Assembly: GCA_011525785.1 (NCBI GenBank)
Contig: WYBT01000063.1
Coordinates: 79,052 to 143,051, forward strand
Length of the DNA stretch: 64,000 nucleotides
Direction of reading: 5' to 3'
DNA from: Planctomycetaceae bacterium
GTDB taxonomy: Bacteria > Planctomycetota > UBA1135 > GCA-002686595
Of the stretch, positions 44,419-54,500 are shown piece after piece. Below the pieces are notes generated by a model. It did not search any database, was not told where the DNA came from, and was given only the letters and a program-made list of their open reading frames with translations. The translations under genes and the position numbers were made by a program. Position 1 is the stretch's first letter. Every line of letters begins with the position of its first letter.

Positions 44419-46155
44419 ATGAATCAACTTCTCCAGCGCACTTTCGCGTCTTGCGGCCTCGCCGCGCTCACTCTCTTCGGCGCCGCGGCCTGCAGCGGCG
44501 GCGGTGGTGGCGGCGGCAACAACAACGCTCCCAGTTCGGTCGATTTCGTCATTACGGACGCCGCTGTCGACGACCTGCTCGCCTTCAAGGTGCGCGTCAC
44601 TTCGCTGCGCTTGGTGTCGCAGAGCGGCGGCGCGCTCGGACCCGAGTTGCTCGCCGCGCCGCTCACGATCGACTTGATCGGCGCCGGCGTGAACCCGCGC
44701 TGGGTCGGTCGCGATGACGTCGACGACGGCCTGTACCGCGGCGTGCAGCTCGTGATCGATCCGGCCAGCACTGTTGCGCTCGATCGCCTCGGCGACACCG
44801 TCGCGGTCCAGCACGGCGCCACGACGTTCGAGCTCCAGTTCCCCACGGCCGCGGACATCGACGACGACGACTACCGCAAGATCGTGGTCGACGTTGACCT
44901 GGGGGCCTCGCTCACGGGCGATGTCGCGTCGCCGCCGCTGCAGTTCGATCCGCAGGGGAGCGCCACGTTGTTCGGCTCGGGCGCGAGCACCGAAATCGAC
45001 GAAGTCGAGGGTGTGGTCACGTCGACGAACTCGCCCGACAGCCTGGTCATCGACGCCTACGCGGACGACGACGACACCGTGGCGATCGGCCCCGTGACGG
45101 TGAACATCACCGGCTCGACCGTGCTGCTCGACGACAACGGCTTCCCCTTCGCGAGCCCGGCCGCGTTCTTCGCGACGCTGGTGCTCAACACGACCGAACT
45201 CGAAGTGCACGGACCGCTCGTGGGCGGAAGCATCAACGCGACGCGCATCGAAGTCGAAGACGACGGCAGCGGCGACGCCTACGTGGTCAAGATCGACGGC
45301 CGCATCGAGAACCTCGACAGCAACGCCAACACCTTCGACCTCGTGCTGATCGAGATCGAGAAGGGTGCGGCGATCGCCGGGCCGGTGCTGAGCGGGCTGG
45401 GCGACCCGACGACCATCGCCTGCGAGTACGACGACGTCACCAGCGTGATCGTGCTGGACGACGACGACGACATCGTCGACGACAGCGCGCTCGTGAGCGG
45501 CCAGCGGGTCAAGGTCAAGTTCGCCGTGTTCGCCACGACGCCCTTCCAGGCCGCGCGCATCGAGATCGAAGACCAGCCCGAGTTCGAAGGCGTGATCCAC
45601 GACATCTCGGGTCTGCCCAACTCGATCATCATCCGGCTCGACGACGACGATCCGGCGATCGCCAGCGGCCAAGTCGACGACGCCGGCACCGATGTGACGG
45701 TCGACCTCACCGGCAGCACGCTGTTCCTCGACACCGAGGGACGGCCCACGCTCACGCCGTCGCAGTTGCTCGTGGGGCTCGAACTGGAGCTCTACGGCGT
45801 GCTGAGCGGCTCGAGCAACGCGCCGACGCTCACCGCCAGCCGCACCAAGATCCACCCGGGCGAATTCGAGGGCGTCGTGTCGGCGATCTTCCCGGTGTCG
45901 GACTCCTTCGACGCGGTGATGCTCGAGCTCGACGACCCGTTCGGCAACACGGTCACCTTCGGACCCGTGGCGGTCAACTTGGCCTCGGGCTGCGTGTTCG
46001 ACGGCGACGCCAGCAGCGCCGCGAGCTTCTTCGCGCTCTACAACGGCCTCGCGCAGGGCGAGGAGCTGATCGTCGAAGTCGAAGGCATCGGCACGAGCAC
46101 TCCCAACGTGATCGAGGCCTACGAGATCGAGGCCGAGGTCGAACTCGACGACTGA
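44419..46155 (+). CDS. DUF4382/DUF5666 acidic lipoprotein
   Basis: 578 residues. Lipoprotein-type signal ending GAAAC followed by a Ser-Gly-Asn linker. A DUF4382 domain (about 35-165: SVDFVITDAAVDDLLAFKVR ... YRGVQLVIDPAS) is followed by about four DUF5666-like repeats of roughly 100 residues, each starting like EVEGVVTSTNSPDSLVIDAY and rich in Asp (ADDDDTV, LDDDDDIVDD, LDDDDP). Likely a surface protein, perhaps calcium-binding through the Asp clusters (inference). A Rho-independent terminator follows at 46187-46231. Confidence 0.85.
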   Translation: MNQLLQRTFASCGLAALTLFGAAACSGGGGGGGNNNAPSSVDFVITDAAVDDLLAFKVRVTSLRLVSQSGGALGPELLAAPLTIDLIGAGVNPRWVGRDDVDDGLYRGVQLVIDPASTVALDRLGDTVAVQHGATTFELQFPTAADIDDDDYRKIVVDVDLGASLTGDVASPPLQFDPQGSATLFGSGASTEIDEVEGVVTSTNSPDSLVIDAYADDDDTVAIGPVTVNITGSTVLLDDNGFPFASPAAFFATLVLNTTELEVHGPLVGGSINATRIEVEDDGSGDAYVVKIDGRIENLDSNANTFDLVLIEIEKGAAIAGPVLSGLGDPTTIACEYDDVTSVIVLDDDDDIVDDSALVSGQRVKVKFAVFATTPFQAARIEIEDQPEFEGVIHDISGLPNSIIIRLDDDDPAIASGQVDDAGTDVTVDLTGSTLFLDTEGRPTLTPSQLLVGLELELYGVLSGSSNAPTLTASRTKIHPGEFEGVVSAIFPVSDSFDAVMLELDDPFGNTVTFGPVAVNLASGCVFDGDASSAASFFALYNGLAQGEELIVEVEGIGTSTPNVIEAYEIEAEVELDD

Positions 46156-46186
46156 CGCCAGCTCAGTCGCCAACGATCGAAACGCT

Positions 46187-46231
46187 GCGCCGCGCGCGAG
46201 GACTCACCTCGAGCGCGGCGCGCGTCTTTTT
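46187..46231 (+). terminator. Rho-independent terminator
   Basis: 14-bp stem (46187-46200 with 46208-46221, one mismatch), 7-nt loop, followed by TCTTTTT at 46225-46231, 32 nt after the stop of the DUF4382 gene. This is the only classical hairpin-plus-T-tract I found in the window. Confidence 0.8.
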
Positions 46232-46315
46232 GGTTCGCCTCGCCCGCATCGATGCTCACACTCGCGGTCCCAGTGCCTTGAGGCGCGCAGTGCGCGCGCG
46301 TCGCTCGATCGCCGG

Positions 46316-47014
46316 TCACTTCGGATTGGTGGCGAAGACCGTGGCGTCCGTGATGAAGCCGCGGTCGTCCATCGCGAGCATCGCGCGGATCACGTGCGCG
46401 ATCTCAGCCGCGCGCAGCTTGGTGGGGTTGTTCGCGCGCGCCATGTCGCGGCCGCCGAAGGGCGTCAGCACTTCGCTGGGGTTGACCTGCATCACGCGGA
46501 TGTTGTGGGGGCGCAGTTCGGCGCGCCAGCACTCGGTGAGGCCGCTCAGCGCGAACTTCGACGAGCTGTAGGCCGAACCGCCGGCGTAGCCCTTGCCGCC
46601 GGCCGTCGACGCGACGTTGACGATGTTGCCCGAGTTCAGCGCCACGAAGCGCTTGGCGCACTCGCGCGCGACGAGCATCGCGCCGATCACGTTCGTGGCG
46701 TGCACTTCGCGGAAGCGCTCGGCGTCGGTCTCGATCAGCGGCGCGTGGTAGCCGAAGGCCGCGTTGTTCACGAGCACGTTGAGCCCGCCGAGTGCGCGCT
46801 CCGCGTCGGCGACCAGGCGCACGACCTCGGCCTCGACCGAGACGTCTGCGACCAGCGCAATCGCGCCGATCTCGGCCGCCGCCTTGCGCAGCACGTCCGC
46901 GCGCCGGCCGCAGATCGCGACCTGCGCGCCCTCTGCGCGCAAAACCCGCGCGGTTTCGAAGCCGATGCCTGTCGCGCCGCCGGTGACGAGAGCCTTGACG
47001 TCTTTGAGTTGCAT
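46316..47014 (-). CDS. Short-chain dehydrogenase/reductase
   Basis: 232 residues, classical SDR: cofactor motif TGGATGIGFETA, NNAAF, catalytic Ser in NVASTAGG and Tyr-xxx-Lys in AYSSSKFALSG. After the first beta strand comes CGRR, which favours NADP(H). The closest general pattern is 3-oxoacyl-ACP-reductase-like, but substrate cannot be assigned. ATG at 47014; 48 nt separate it from the acetylesterase-like gene upstream on the same strand. Confidence 0.9.
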   Translation of the reverse strand: MQLKDVKALVTGGATGIGFETARVLRAEGAQVAICGRRADVLRKAAAEIGAIALVADVSVEAEVVRLVADAERALGGLNVLVNNAAFGYHAPLIETDAERFREVHATNVIGAMLVARECAKRFVALNSGNIVNVASTAGGKGYAGGSAYSSSKFALSGLTECWRAELRPHNIRVMQVNPSEVLTPFGGRDMARANNPTKLRAAEIAHVIRAMLAMDDRGFITDATVFATNPK

Positions 47015-47062
47015 CGCGGCAGCGTAGCTCGTCTCGAGCGGCGGCGCGGCGCGAGCTGGCGA

Positions 47063-48526
47063 CTACTTGGCGGGCTCGAACACCACGCGGAAGCTCGCCG
47101 CGGGGAGTCCGGACTGGTTGGTGAGGTTGCCCTGCTCCGGCGCCGCGAAGGCGTAGCGCACGCTCCGCGGCGCGCTCACTTCGGCGCTGCGCACGACGAC
47201 GCTCTCGCCCTCGATCACGGCCTGGGCGTTCGAGTATTTGTTGTCGGCGCCAGACACTTCGAATCCCGACAGCGCGCCTTCGCGCGCGCGCAAGCCTCCG
47301 GAGTAGTCGAACTCCAGTCGCACGCGCGCGCCCTCGAGCGTCGACTTGCGCAGCAGCGGCCCCGAGGGCGTGAGTTGTTCGCGCCCGTAGCACTTGGCGA
47401 GCGCCCACAGCGCGAAACGCCGGCCGACTTCGCCGTCGTTGCGCGGGCGCGTTCCGTCGACGGGGCCCAGGTCCGCGGTGACCACCAGTCCCGAGTTCGG
47501 CAGGTCGAGCAGGCGGCGTTGACCCTCGCGCAGGGCGGCCCAGATGCCGGCGTCGGGCCCTCCGCTGCGCGGCGGGAGCTGCGCGGCGAAGAACGGCAGG
47601 CTCGGCTGGCACCACAGATCGCGCCAGCTCTGTGCGAGCGTGCGCTGGTACTGCTGGTAGGGCCCGGCGCGGTCGAAGTCGGCCTGTCCATCGCGCCACA
47701 CCACGCCGCGCAGCGCGAACGGAGCGAGAGGCACGATCATCGCGTTGTAGACCAGCGTCGGCGAGCCGGGCGGAACGGGCGGGGACTGGCCCGCGCGTTG
47801 CGCTGCGTTGAACTCCCCGCGCTCCAGGCGCAGGGCGTCGAGCGCGTCGGCGTCGGCCAGACTCGCCTGGTTCGAGCGCACGTGGAAGTCGCCCATCCAC
47901 GACTGGGTCCGCGCTCCGGGGTAGGTCGCATTGAGGATGCCGATGGGCACGTCCAGTTCGCGCCGCAGCATCGCGGCGAAGGCGTAGGCCGTGCTCGAGA
48001 ACGAGCCCACGGTCTGCGGCGAGGCCACGCTCCACGCTCCGGCGCAGTCGGCTTTCGCGTACAGCGCGATCGAGTTCTCGACCTCGAACTGGCGCACCAG
48101 CGGATCGGCGGCGGCGATGAGCTCGGCCGCGTTGGTCGTGCCGCCGTTCGCGCCGGGCGCCATGCGCCACTCCATGTCGACGCCGCCCGCGCACAGCCAC
48201 ACCTCGCCCATCCACACGTCGTCGAGCACGAGCTCGTCGCCGCCTTGAATCGTGATGCTGTGGGGACCGCCCGCCTCGGTCGTGGGCAGGTGCGCCACCC
48301 ACACGCCCTGCACGTCCGTGATCGTCGTGAGTTCGCGCTCGAGCCAGCTCGCGCGCACGCGCACCAGCTGACCGGGCTGCGCGCGGCCCCAGATCGGAGT
48401 CTCGGTGTTGCGCTGCAACACCATTCCGTCGGCGAACAGCGCTGCGGTCGTGAGCGGAGCGCGTCCACACGCGCTCGCGAGCGTTGCGAGCGTCAAGGCC
48501 AGCGCAGAATGCGATCGCAGAGCCAT
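47063..48526 (-). CDS. Sialate O-acetylesterase homologue, catalytic residues lost
   Basis: 487 residues with a signal peptide ending ATLASAC (lipoprotein-like). Overall fold is sialate O-acetylesterase: ALFADGMVLQRNTETPIWG, DVWMGEVWLCAGGVDMEW, PIGILNATYPGARTQSWMG, RPRNDGEVGRRFALWALAKCYG. The nucleophile motif GQSNM reads GGVDM (Ser replaced by Val), GESN reads GQAD, and the DIHPRN motif reads GTRPRN (His replaced by Arg). It is probably a non-catalytic carbohydrate-binding relative. Start ATG overlaps the stop of the upstream membrane-protein gene (TGATG). Confidence 0.85.
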   Translation of the reverse strand: MALRSHSALALTLATLASACGRAPLTTAALFADGMVLQRNTETPIWGRAQPGQLVRVRASWLERELTTITDVQGVWVAHLPTTEAGGPHSITIQGGDELVLDDVWMGEVWLCAGGVDMEWRMAPGANGGTTNAAELIAAADPLVRQFEVENSIALYAKADCAGAWSVASPQTVGSFSSTAYAFAAMLRRELDVPIGILNATYPGARTQSWMGDFHVRSNQASLADADALDALRLERGEFNAAQRAGQSPPVPPGSPTLVYNAMIVPLAPFALRGVVWRDGQADFDRAGPYQQYQRTLAQSWRDLWCQPSLPFFAAQLPPRSGGPDAGIWAALREGQRRLLDLPNSGLVVTADLGPVDGTRPRNDGEVGRRFALWALAKCYGREQLTPSGPLLRKSTLEGARVRLEFDYSGGLRAREGALSGFEVSGADNKYSNAQAVIEGESVVVRSAEVSAPRSVRYAFAAPEQGNLTNQSGLPAASFRVVFEPAK

Positions 48527-51030
48527 CAGATCGATTCCCTGCGTCGCGCCAGGATCCAGAAGGTCGCGAGCGCGCACACGCCGACAGCGAACGACACCAG
48601 GCCCCAGCGCCACGACGCCGGCTCGTAGCGGATCTCGACCGTGTGCTCTCCGGCGGGCACGTCGAGCGCGCTGAAGGCGTAGTTCGCGCGCACCAGCTCC
48701 ACGGGCGCGCCGTCGACGTAGGCATTCCAGCCCGGATAGTGGGCCTTGGCGACAAGCAGGTAGTGCGGCGCCTCTTGTTTGACGCGCAGGCGCATCTGCG
48801 TCGGCAGCTCGTCGATCAGCTCGACCGTCGCCTGCGGGGCGGGCGCCTTGCCTCGCGCGCCGCGCCTCGCGCTGCGCCGCGCTTCGCGCTCGCGGTCCGT
48901 GGGCTGGTCATCGTCGCTCTGTTCCGCCGCTTCCTTCGCCCGCCTGTTCCGCGGCTGACCGGCCGCCGGCGCTTCACGATCGTCTCGTGTCGTCGAGTCC
49001 ATGGACGACCGAATTGGGAACGTGGCGGGCGTCTGAGGCCCCAGAAGCAGCGTGTCCTCGAGCGTGGGGCGGCTGCTCGTGCTCCGCGCGAGCCACTGGC
49101 CATCGTCATCGACGCGCAGGGCGTTGCGCACGAGGCGCGCGCGCGCCGCAGGGCGGTCGAAGCGGTGAAGGAGCTGTCCGCCGATTCGCCCCAGCAGGGT
49201 CAGCCGGTCCGGCGGGCCGTACCAGTGCGACGCGGGCTTGCCGTTCTCTTTCGCCGGCGCGTTCACGCCCGGCGTCCGCAGGGTGCAGAGCTCGACGCCC
49301 AGCATCCACAGCGTCGCCTCGTTGGCGCGCATGGCGCCGCGCCACATGTCGATGGGCGAGCAGGCGTTGCTGTACCAGGCATCGAAGTCCGCCACGAGCA
49401 GCGCGTCGTAGTTCGCGGGCTGCCGCCGTCCGTAGAGCATGTTGGCGTTGGCCGGCAAGCCCTCGCGCGTCAGCGAAACGTACTCCTGGTCGCCGAGCAT
49501 CCGCCGCAGCGTGATCATCGCGCGCGTCTGCGGGTACACGTAGCGATCGGCGCAACTGGTCTGGTACGGCGCGAACACCCCCGCGGTCTGCGCGAAGATG
49601 GCGAGCAGCGCGACACTGGCGAGCGCAGCCCTCACACGCGGGCTCGCGATCAGGTAGCCCGCCGCCAGCGCCAGCGACGCCGCGGCGATCCCCAGCGAAA
49701 CGGTGTTCAGGTGCGCGTGGGCGCGCGCGACCTTCTCGGGCGCCACGCTGAGGGTCTCGGCGACGCTCGCGACCAGCTCGCGCGCCGCAGGGAGCGCAGT
49801 GAGCAGCAGCGCCGCCGCCAGACCCACAGTTGCGAGCGCGGGCCAGACTCGGCGGCCAGCGCCGTTGCGGAGCAGCTCGTCGAGCTCGAACGCCGCCAGC
49901 ACGGCCACGCAGAACGTCCCCATGACCTGGCTCACCCAGGGCGGGACATACGCGAGGCCGGGCAGTGCGCCGATGACGTCGGAGATCACCGGCGCCTCGT
50001 GCGCCCACAGAGCCCACAGGATCAGCAGCGCGCTCAACGCGATCCGGCGCGGATCCCGGCGCAGGCGCAGCATCGAGACCAGCGCGAGCAAGCTCGCCGT
50101 TGCGCCGGCGTAGGCCAGGTTCGCGATCTCGTAGTTCGGGAGCGGCAGCTTGACGCCGAAGGCCTGACCGTCGATCGGCGCTCCGAAGAGGTTGGGGAAC
50201 ACGTAGTGCGGCCACTGCTCGAGCGGCAGCCGCGCGAGCCTCGTGCCGGTCCCGGAGGCGACGCGCGAGGAGTTGAGCAGGTACTCGACGAAGGTCAGCA
50301 ACTGCGGCGCGCTGATCAGCACCGCGAGCAGCGCGGCGAGCAACATGCGCAGGCCGATGCCGGCCCAGGCGCCGATCCCGACCTTGGTCGCGCGTGCGCG
50401 CCACGCCAGCGACGCCAAGCGCGCTCCGACCCAGGCGATCACGATCAACTGGCAGAAGAACAGCGTCTCGGGATGCCCCGCGTAGATCTGCCCCACCAGC
50501 AGTCCGCACAACAACAGCCACCACGAAGCGAGCACCGGACGCGCGCCGTGCGACCAAGCGTTCTCGCAGCGCTGCAGGATTACCTCGCAGCACCACAGCA
50601 CCGCCGGCAAGTACGCCACGACCGCAGAGTGCGGGTACGACAAGAGCAGCGCGTTGTAGCCGCAGAACGCGAAGGCCAGCGCCCCGCCCAGCGCCGCGAG
50701 ATTGCACAACGCCGCGCGGCGCAAGAACAGATACGTGAACCAGCCCGTTGCGAACACGCGGGCCAGCGCCGTCACGAGCAGCCCGAGCTTGAGCCCGAAC
50801 AGGTAGATCGGGAGCGTGAACAGCGAGAACACCGCCGACTGGTAGTTGCCGATCAGCGGCGCGCCGGCGCCGTTCATCGGGTTCCAGAGCGGGATCCGCC
50901 CGTTCAGCAGCTCCGCCTTGGCGAACAGCGCCCACGGAACGAACTCCGTGAACGTGTCGCTGAGCACCTGGTTGCGCGGCTGGTAGTTGCGCGCGAGCTG
51001 CGTCAGCGTGTTGTTCTGCAGCACGTCCAC
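48526..51030 (-). CDS. Large YfhO-like polytopic membrane protein
   Basis: At least 834 residues with 11 or so membrane helices in the first 500 (FSLFTLPIYLFGLKLGLLV, ALGGALAFAFCGYNALLL and others). A soluble extracytoplasmic part with an Arg/Glu-rich low-complexity stretch follows, then a final helix (LVSFAVGVCALATFWILA). The C-terminal AKAHYPGWNAYVDGAPVEL and ALDVPAGEHTVEIRYEP are the hallmark of YfhO/GT-C-type proteins, some of which modify lipoteichoic acid. The first usable start codon is GTG 51030, but the frame stays open to 51216 and encodes another hydrophobic helix (ALLLALAACVFLWEPLSTI), so the true start may be a rare codon upstream. Confidence 0.8.
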   Translation of the reverse strand: MDVLQNNTLTQLARNYQPRNQVLSDTFTEFVPWALFAKAELLNGRIPLWNPMNGAGAPLIGNYQSAVFSLFTLPIYLFGLKLGLLVTALARVFATGWFTYLFLRRAALCNLAALGGALAFAFCGYNALLLSYPHSAVVAYLPAVLWCCEVILQRCENAWSHGARPVLASWWLLLCGLLVGQIYAGHPETLFFCQLIVIAWVGARLASLAWRARATKVGIGAWAGIGLRMLLAALLAVLISAPQLLTFVEYLLNSSRVASGTGTRLARLPLEQWPHYVFPNLFGAPIDGQAFGVKLPLPNYEIANLAYAGATASLLALVSMLRLRRDPRRIALSALLILWALWAHEAPVISDVIGALPGLAYVPPWVSQVMGTFCVAVLAAFELDELLRNGAGRRVWPALATVGLAAALLLTALPAARELVASVAETLSVAPEKVARAHAHLNTVSLGIAAASLALAAGYLIASPRVRAALASVALLAIFAQTAGVFAPYQTSCADRYVYPQTRAMITLRRMLGDQEYVSLTREGLPANANMLYGRRQPANYDALLVADFDAWYSNACSPIDMWRGAMRANEATLWMLGVELCTLRTPGVNAPAKENGKPASHWYGPPDRLTLLGRIGGQLLHRFDRPAARARLVRNALRVDDDGQWLARSTSSRPTLEDTLLLGPQTPATFPIRSSMDSTTRDDREAPAAGQPRNRRAKEAAEQSDDDQPTDREREARRSARRGARGKAPAPQATVELIDELPTQMRLRVKQEAPHYLLVAKAHYPGWNAYVDGAPVELVRANYAFSALDVPAGEHTVEIRYEPASWRWGLVSFAVGVCALATFWILARRRESI

Positions 51031-51218
51031 GGTGAGGAACGTGTGCGTGCGGATCGTCGACAGCGGCTCCCACAGGAAAACGCACGCAGCCAGCGCCAGC
51101 AGCAGGGCGGCGCGAGTCAGTTCCCGCCTCGGGAGCGGAGGGACGGACAGCGTGGAGGGCGCGATGGGGAACGCGATCTCGTCCGTGGGGGCGGGGACGA
51201 ATCGCTCTGTGTGAGGCT

Positions 51219-51548
51219 AGAGGCGGGGCCTCTGACCCGTCGAGACACGTGACTCGCTTGTCATGAACCTCCGTTCACCGCAGCTCGTCGCGCTGGACCG
51301 GCGTCGAAGGCGCGCGCCCCACGCGGCGTCCATGCCGCGGACTGGCGGACTTTCTTGCGCCGGCGCCTGGTTCGTCGCGCCGAGCATCGGCCCACCGATC
51401 GCGCCCTCACCGGCTCGTTCGCCGCGCGCCCCGCGGCTGCCGGGTCGAGCCGACGGGCGCGCTGCACTTGGAGGCGGATCGCTCGGATGGCCGCGGGCTC
51501 GGAGATTCCGCGCCACAATCGCGGGCGCGCGTCGTTGGGTCGCTCGAC
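51219..51548. other. Divergent spacer between YfhO-like and sigma-fusion genes
   Basis: About 330 bases. It holds a small perfect hairpin AGAGGC-GGG-GCCTCT (51219-51233) next to the upstream limit of the YfhO-like frame. The rest is GC-rich with open frames that look like shadows; no gene, tRNA or convincing promoter was found. Confidence 0.5.
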
Positions 51549-54500
51549 ATGAACTCACACACCCGATCGGGCTCCACAGAGGAGCTCTTGCGCCAGACCG
51601 CGTGGCTGCGGGCCCTCGCGGTGACGCTGGTGAGCGACGCGGCCGACGCCGATGACCTGGCCCAGGAAACTTGGCTGCACGCGCTGCGGCGGCCGTTCCT
51701 CGCGGGAGGCGACGAGCGCAGCCAGCGCTCGTGGCTCGCCGCGATCGCCCGCAATCTGGCCGTGAGCGGCTGGCGCGCACGGGCGCGGCGCTCCGCCCGC
51801 GAATTGGCGGCGGCGCGGGGCGAGGCCCAGGACCCGTTCGCGGAGTCGCTCGAGCGCGTGCAGCTCCAGCGCGAGCTGGTCGAAGCCGTAATGGCGCTCG
51901 AGGCGCCGGAACGCGAAGTCGTGATCCTGCGCTACTTCGACGAGCTGCCGCCGCGCGAGATCGCGCGCAGACTCGGACTCTCGAACGACGCGGTGCGCTC
52001 GCGGCTCAAGCGCGCGCTCGAGCGGCTCCGCGCGCGGCTCGATCGGCGTTTCGAGGGACGCGCGGCGTGGGTCGCGCTGAGCGAGCTGCTCCGCACGCGC
52101 AGCGCGGATCCAGCGGCCTACGCCGCCAGCGCTGGCAAGCCCTTGCTCGCGGCGCTGTCGGCGGCGTTGCTGTTGTGCCTGGGCGGACTGGGGAGCTACC
52201 TCGCACTGCGTTCGCCGCAGGGGCCCGCCGTGGAAGGCGCGCCTATGCTGCTCGCGGGCGAGCAGCGCTCGATCGACGAGCCGCCTCCGAGTGAACTGCT
52301 CGCGAGCGAACGCCAGGCCACTCCGTCGCCCGCGGCGCCCGCACGCCCGACAGAGGTTGCGAGCACCCAGCCCGAGAACGTCGCGCTGCTCGCGCGCTTC
52401 GTCGATGCTCAGCGCATTGCACTCGCCGGAGTGACGCTCGAACTCGCGGATGCGTCGCCGCCGCTGTTCGCGCAGAGCGACTCGCGCGGTGAAGTTCGTC
52501 TCGTGCTGCCGTGGCCCTATCGCGGCCGCACCGTCGGCGGCGGCGACATCGAACTGCGCGCTCGCGGCCCGGCGCTCGCCACTCGGCGTTGGTACGCGCC
52601 GCTGCCCGGGCCAGGAGAGCGTTCGCTGGGCGAGATCGTGCTCGTCCCCGGCGGCGACGTGCGTGGGCGCGTCGTCGACCAGCAGCGCCGGCCGGTCGCC
52701 GGCGCGTGGGTCTCAGCCGTCGCGCCGCTGCACTCGCCTGCGCCGCAAGAACTCGAGTTCGCGCGCGCATTCGGAACCTCCTTCGGCGGCTTGGGCGACG
52801 GCTTGGGCCACGGAACGCGCAGCGGCGTCGATGGCGAGTTCGTGCTGGCCGCGCAGCCGGCCGTCCGCGTCTGCGTCATCGCGCGCGCGAGCGCAACCCT
52901 CACGACGATCAGCGCACCGCTCGAGGTGCGAGTCGGCGCCGAGCTCGACGCGGGCGAACTGGTGCTGGAACTTCCCGACGACGCGCAACGCATCGCTGGC
53001 TGGGTGCGCGACGAGTCCGGCGCGCCGCTGACGGGGATCGCGGTCGAACTGGAGACCTCGCGGCAGCGCTTCGCGCTCGCGCGCGCGAGCACGGACGCCG
53101 CGGGCCGCTTCCAGTTGATCGTCGCGCGCGGGGGCTCGTACGACCTGGCCGTGTCGCGCGAGCGCGGATCGGCGGCGCGCCTCGTCGTGCGACAGGTCGC
53201 GGCCGGCACGCTCGACCTCGACGTGACGCTGCCGTCGGCACGCGAGGTCGAAGTCGCGGTGCTCTCGAGCGAGGGCGACGCGCTGCGCGAGCCGCGGGTC
53301 TTTCTGACCTCGGAGAGCGGCCACGGTTTGCCCGTGGAGATGGCGAGCGCAGGCCCAGGGCTGCGGCGCTTCACGAGCCCTCCGGGTTCGTTCCACGTTC
53401 ACGCCTACGTCGAGGGCTTCAGACCGGCTGAGCAGGGCCCGTTCGACCCCGCGAGCGTCCCGGCGCGACTGGAGTTCGTGCTCGCGCGCGCCAACGGCCT
53501 TCGCGGGCGGGTCACAGCGCGCGGCGCGCCGGTCGCTGGAGCGAGCGTGCACGCGCACCAGGTGCTCGAAGAGGGCTGTCAGGTCTCCGACGACGGTTTC
53601 CACTCGGGCGTCGACGCCCAGGCCTCGCAAGCCATCGCCACGGATGGCGAGGGGCGCTTCTTCCTGCCGCTGCTCGAGAGCTCGAGCTGGATCCTCCATG
53701 CCGAGCACGCCGGCTACGCGCGCGCCGCCAGCGCTCCGCTGAACTACCGCGACGGCGTGGATCTGGAGTGCGCCGACCTCGAACTCGTCGAAGGCGGCGC
53801 GCTCGAAGGTCGCGTGCTCGTCGCCGACGGGGTCGAAGCGCTGGGAACGCTGGTCGGCATCGGGAGCGGCGACGGCCACGTGCAAGCGCTCGAGGTCGCC
53901 GCCGACGGCCGGTTCCGCTTCGAACACCTCGCGCCCGGCGCCTGGCAGGTGCGGCGCTGCGATCCCGCGCTGTTCGAGCGCACCGCGAGCGGCGTGTTCC
54001 TCAACTCGCGCGACTGCGAAGCGCTCGTGTGGGACGTCGACGTGCTCGACGGCGCCGCGAGTCGTTTCGATCTCGATTTGCGCCAGCGCGTGCCGAGTCA
54101 TCTCCAGGGCGCTCTCGAGCTCGGCGGAACAGCGCTGGACGGTTGGCGCGCGACTTTGAGCGCGGGTTCGAGCCTCGTGCGCGGCCAGCTCGACACGGGC
54201 GGCCGCTTCCGAGTCGACACCCCCGCGCCGGGTGAGTTCGAGCTCTCTCTGTGGGGCCCGAGCTCAGCGAGCGTGCGAGTGTGGATCTCGCAGCGCGTGA
54301 AGCTCGCGCCGGGCGCGAATGCGTGGGCGCTGAAGCTCGACACCGGGCGCGTGCGGCTCGCAGGGCTGCCGCGTTTCGCGGCGAACGAGCAGCGCGAGAG
54401 CGCGCCCTACGCGCTGCGCTGGAGTCGACCGGACGGAGTCGCGTGGAGAGCGTCGATCCTCGCTTCGAACGGCGAGCCTGTGGTGTTGCCGCTCGTCCCC

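Noticed and set aside
44233..46173. N-terminal extension of the TPR-like protein to 46173
   Set aside because: This part is antisense to the DUF4382 lipoprotein gene and is extremely Asp/Val/Arg-rich; the ATG at 44232 begins the helical repeat protein properly.
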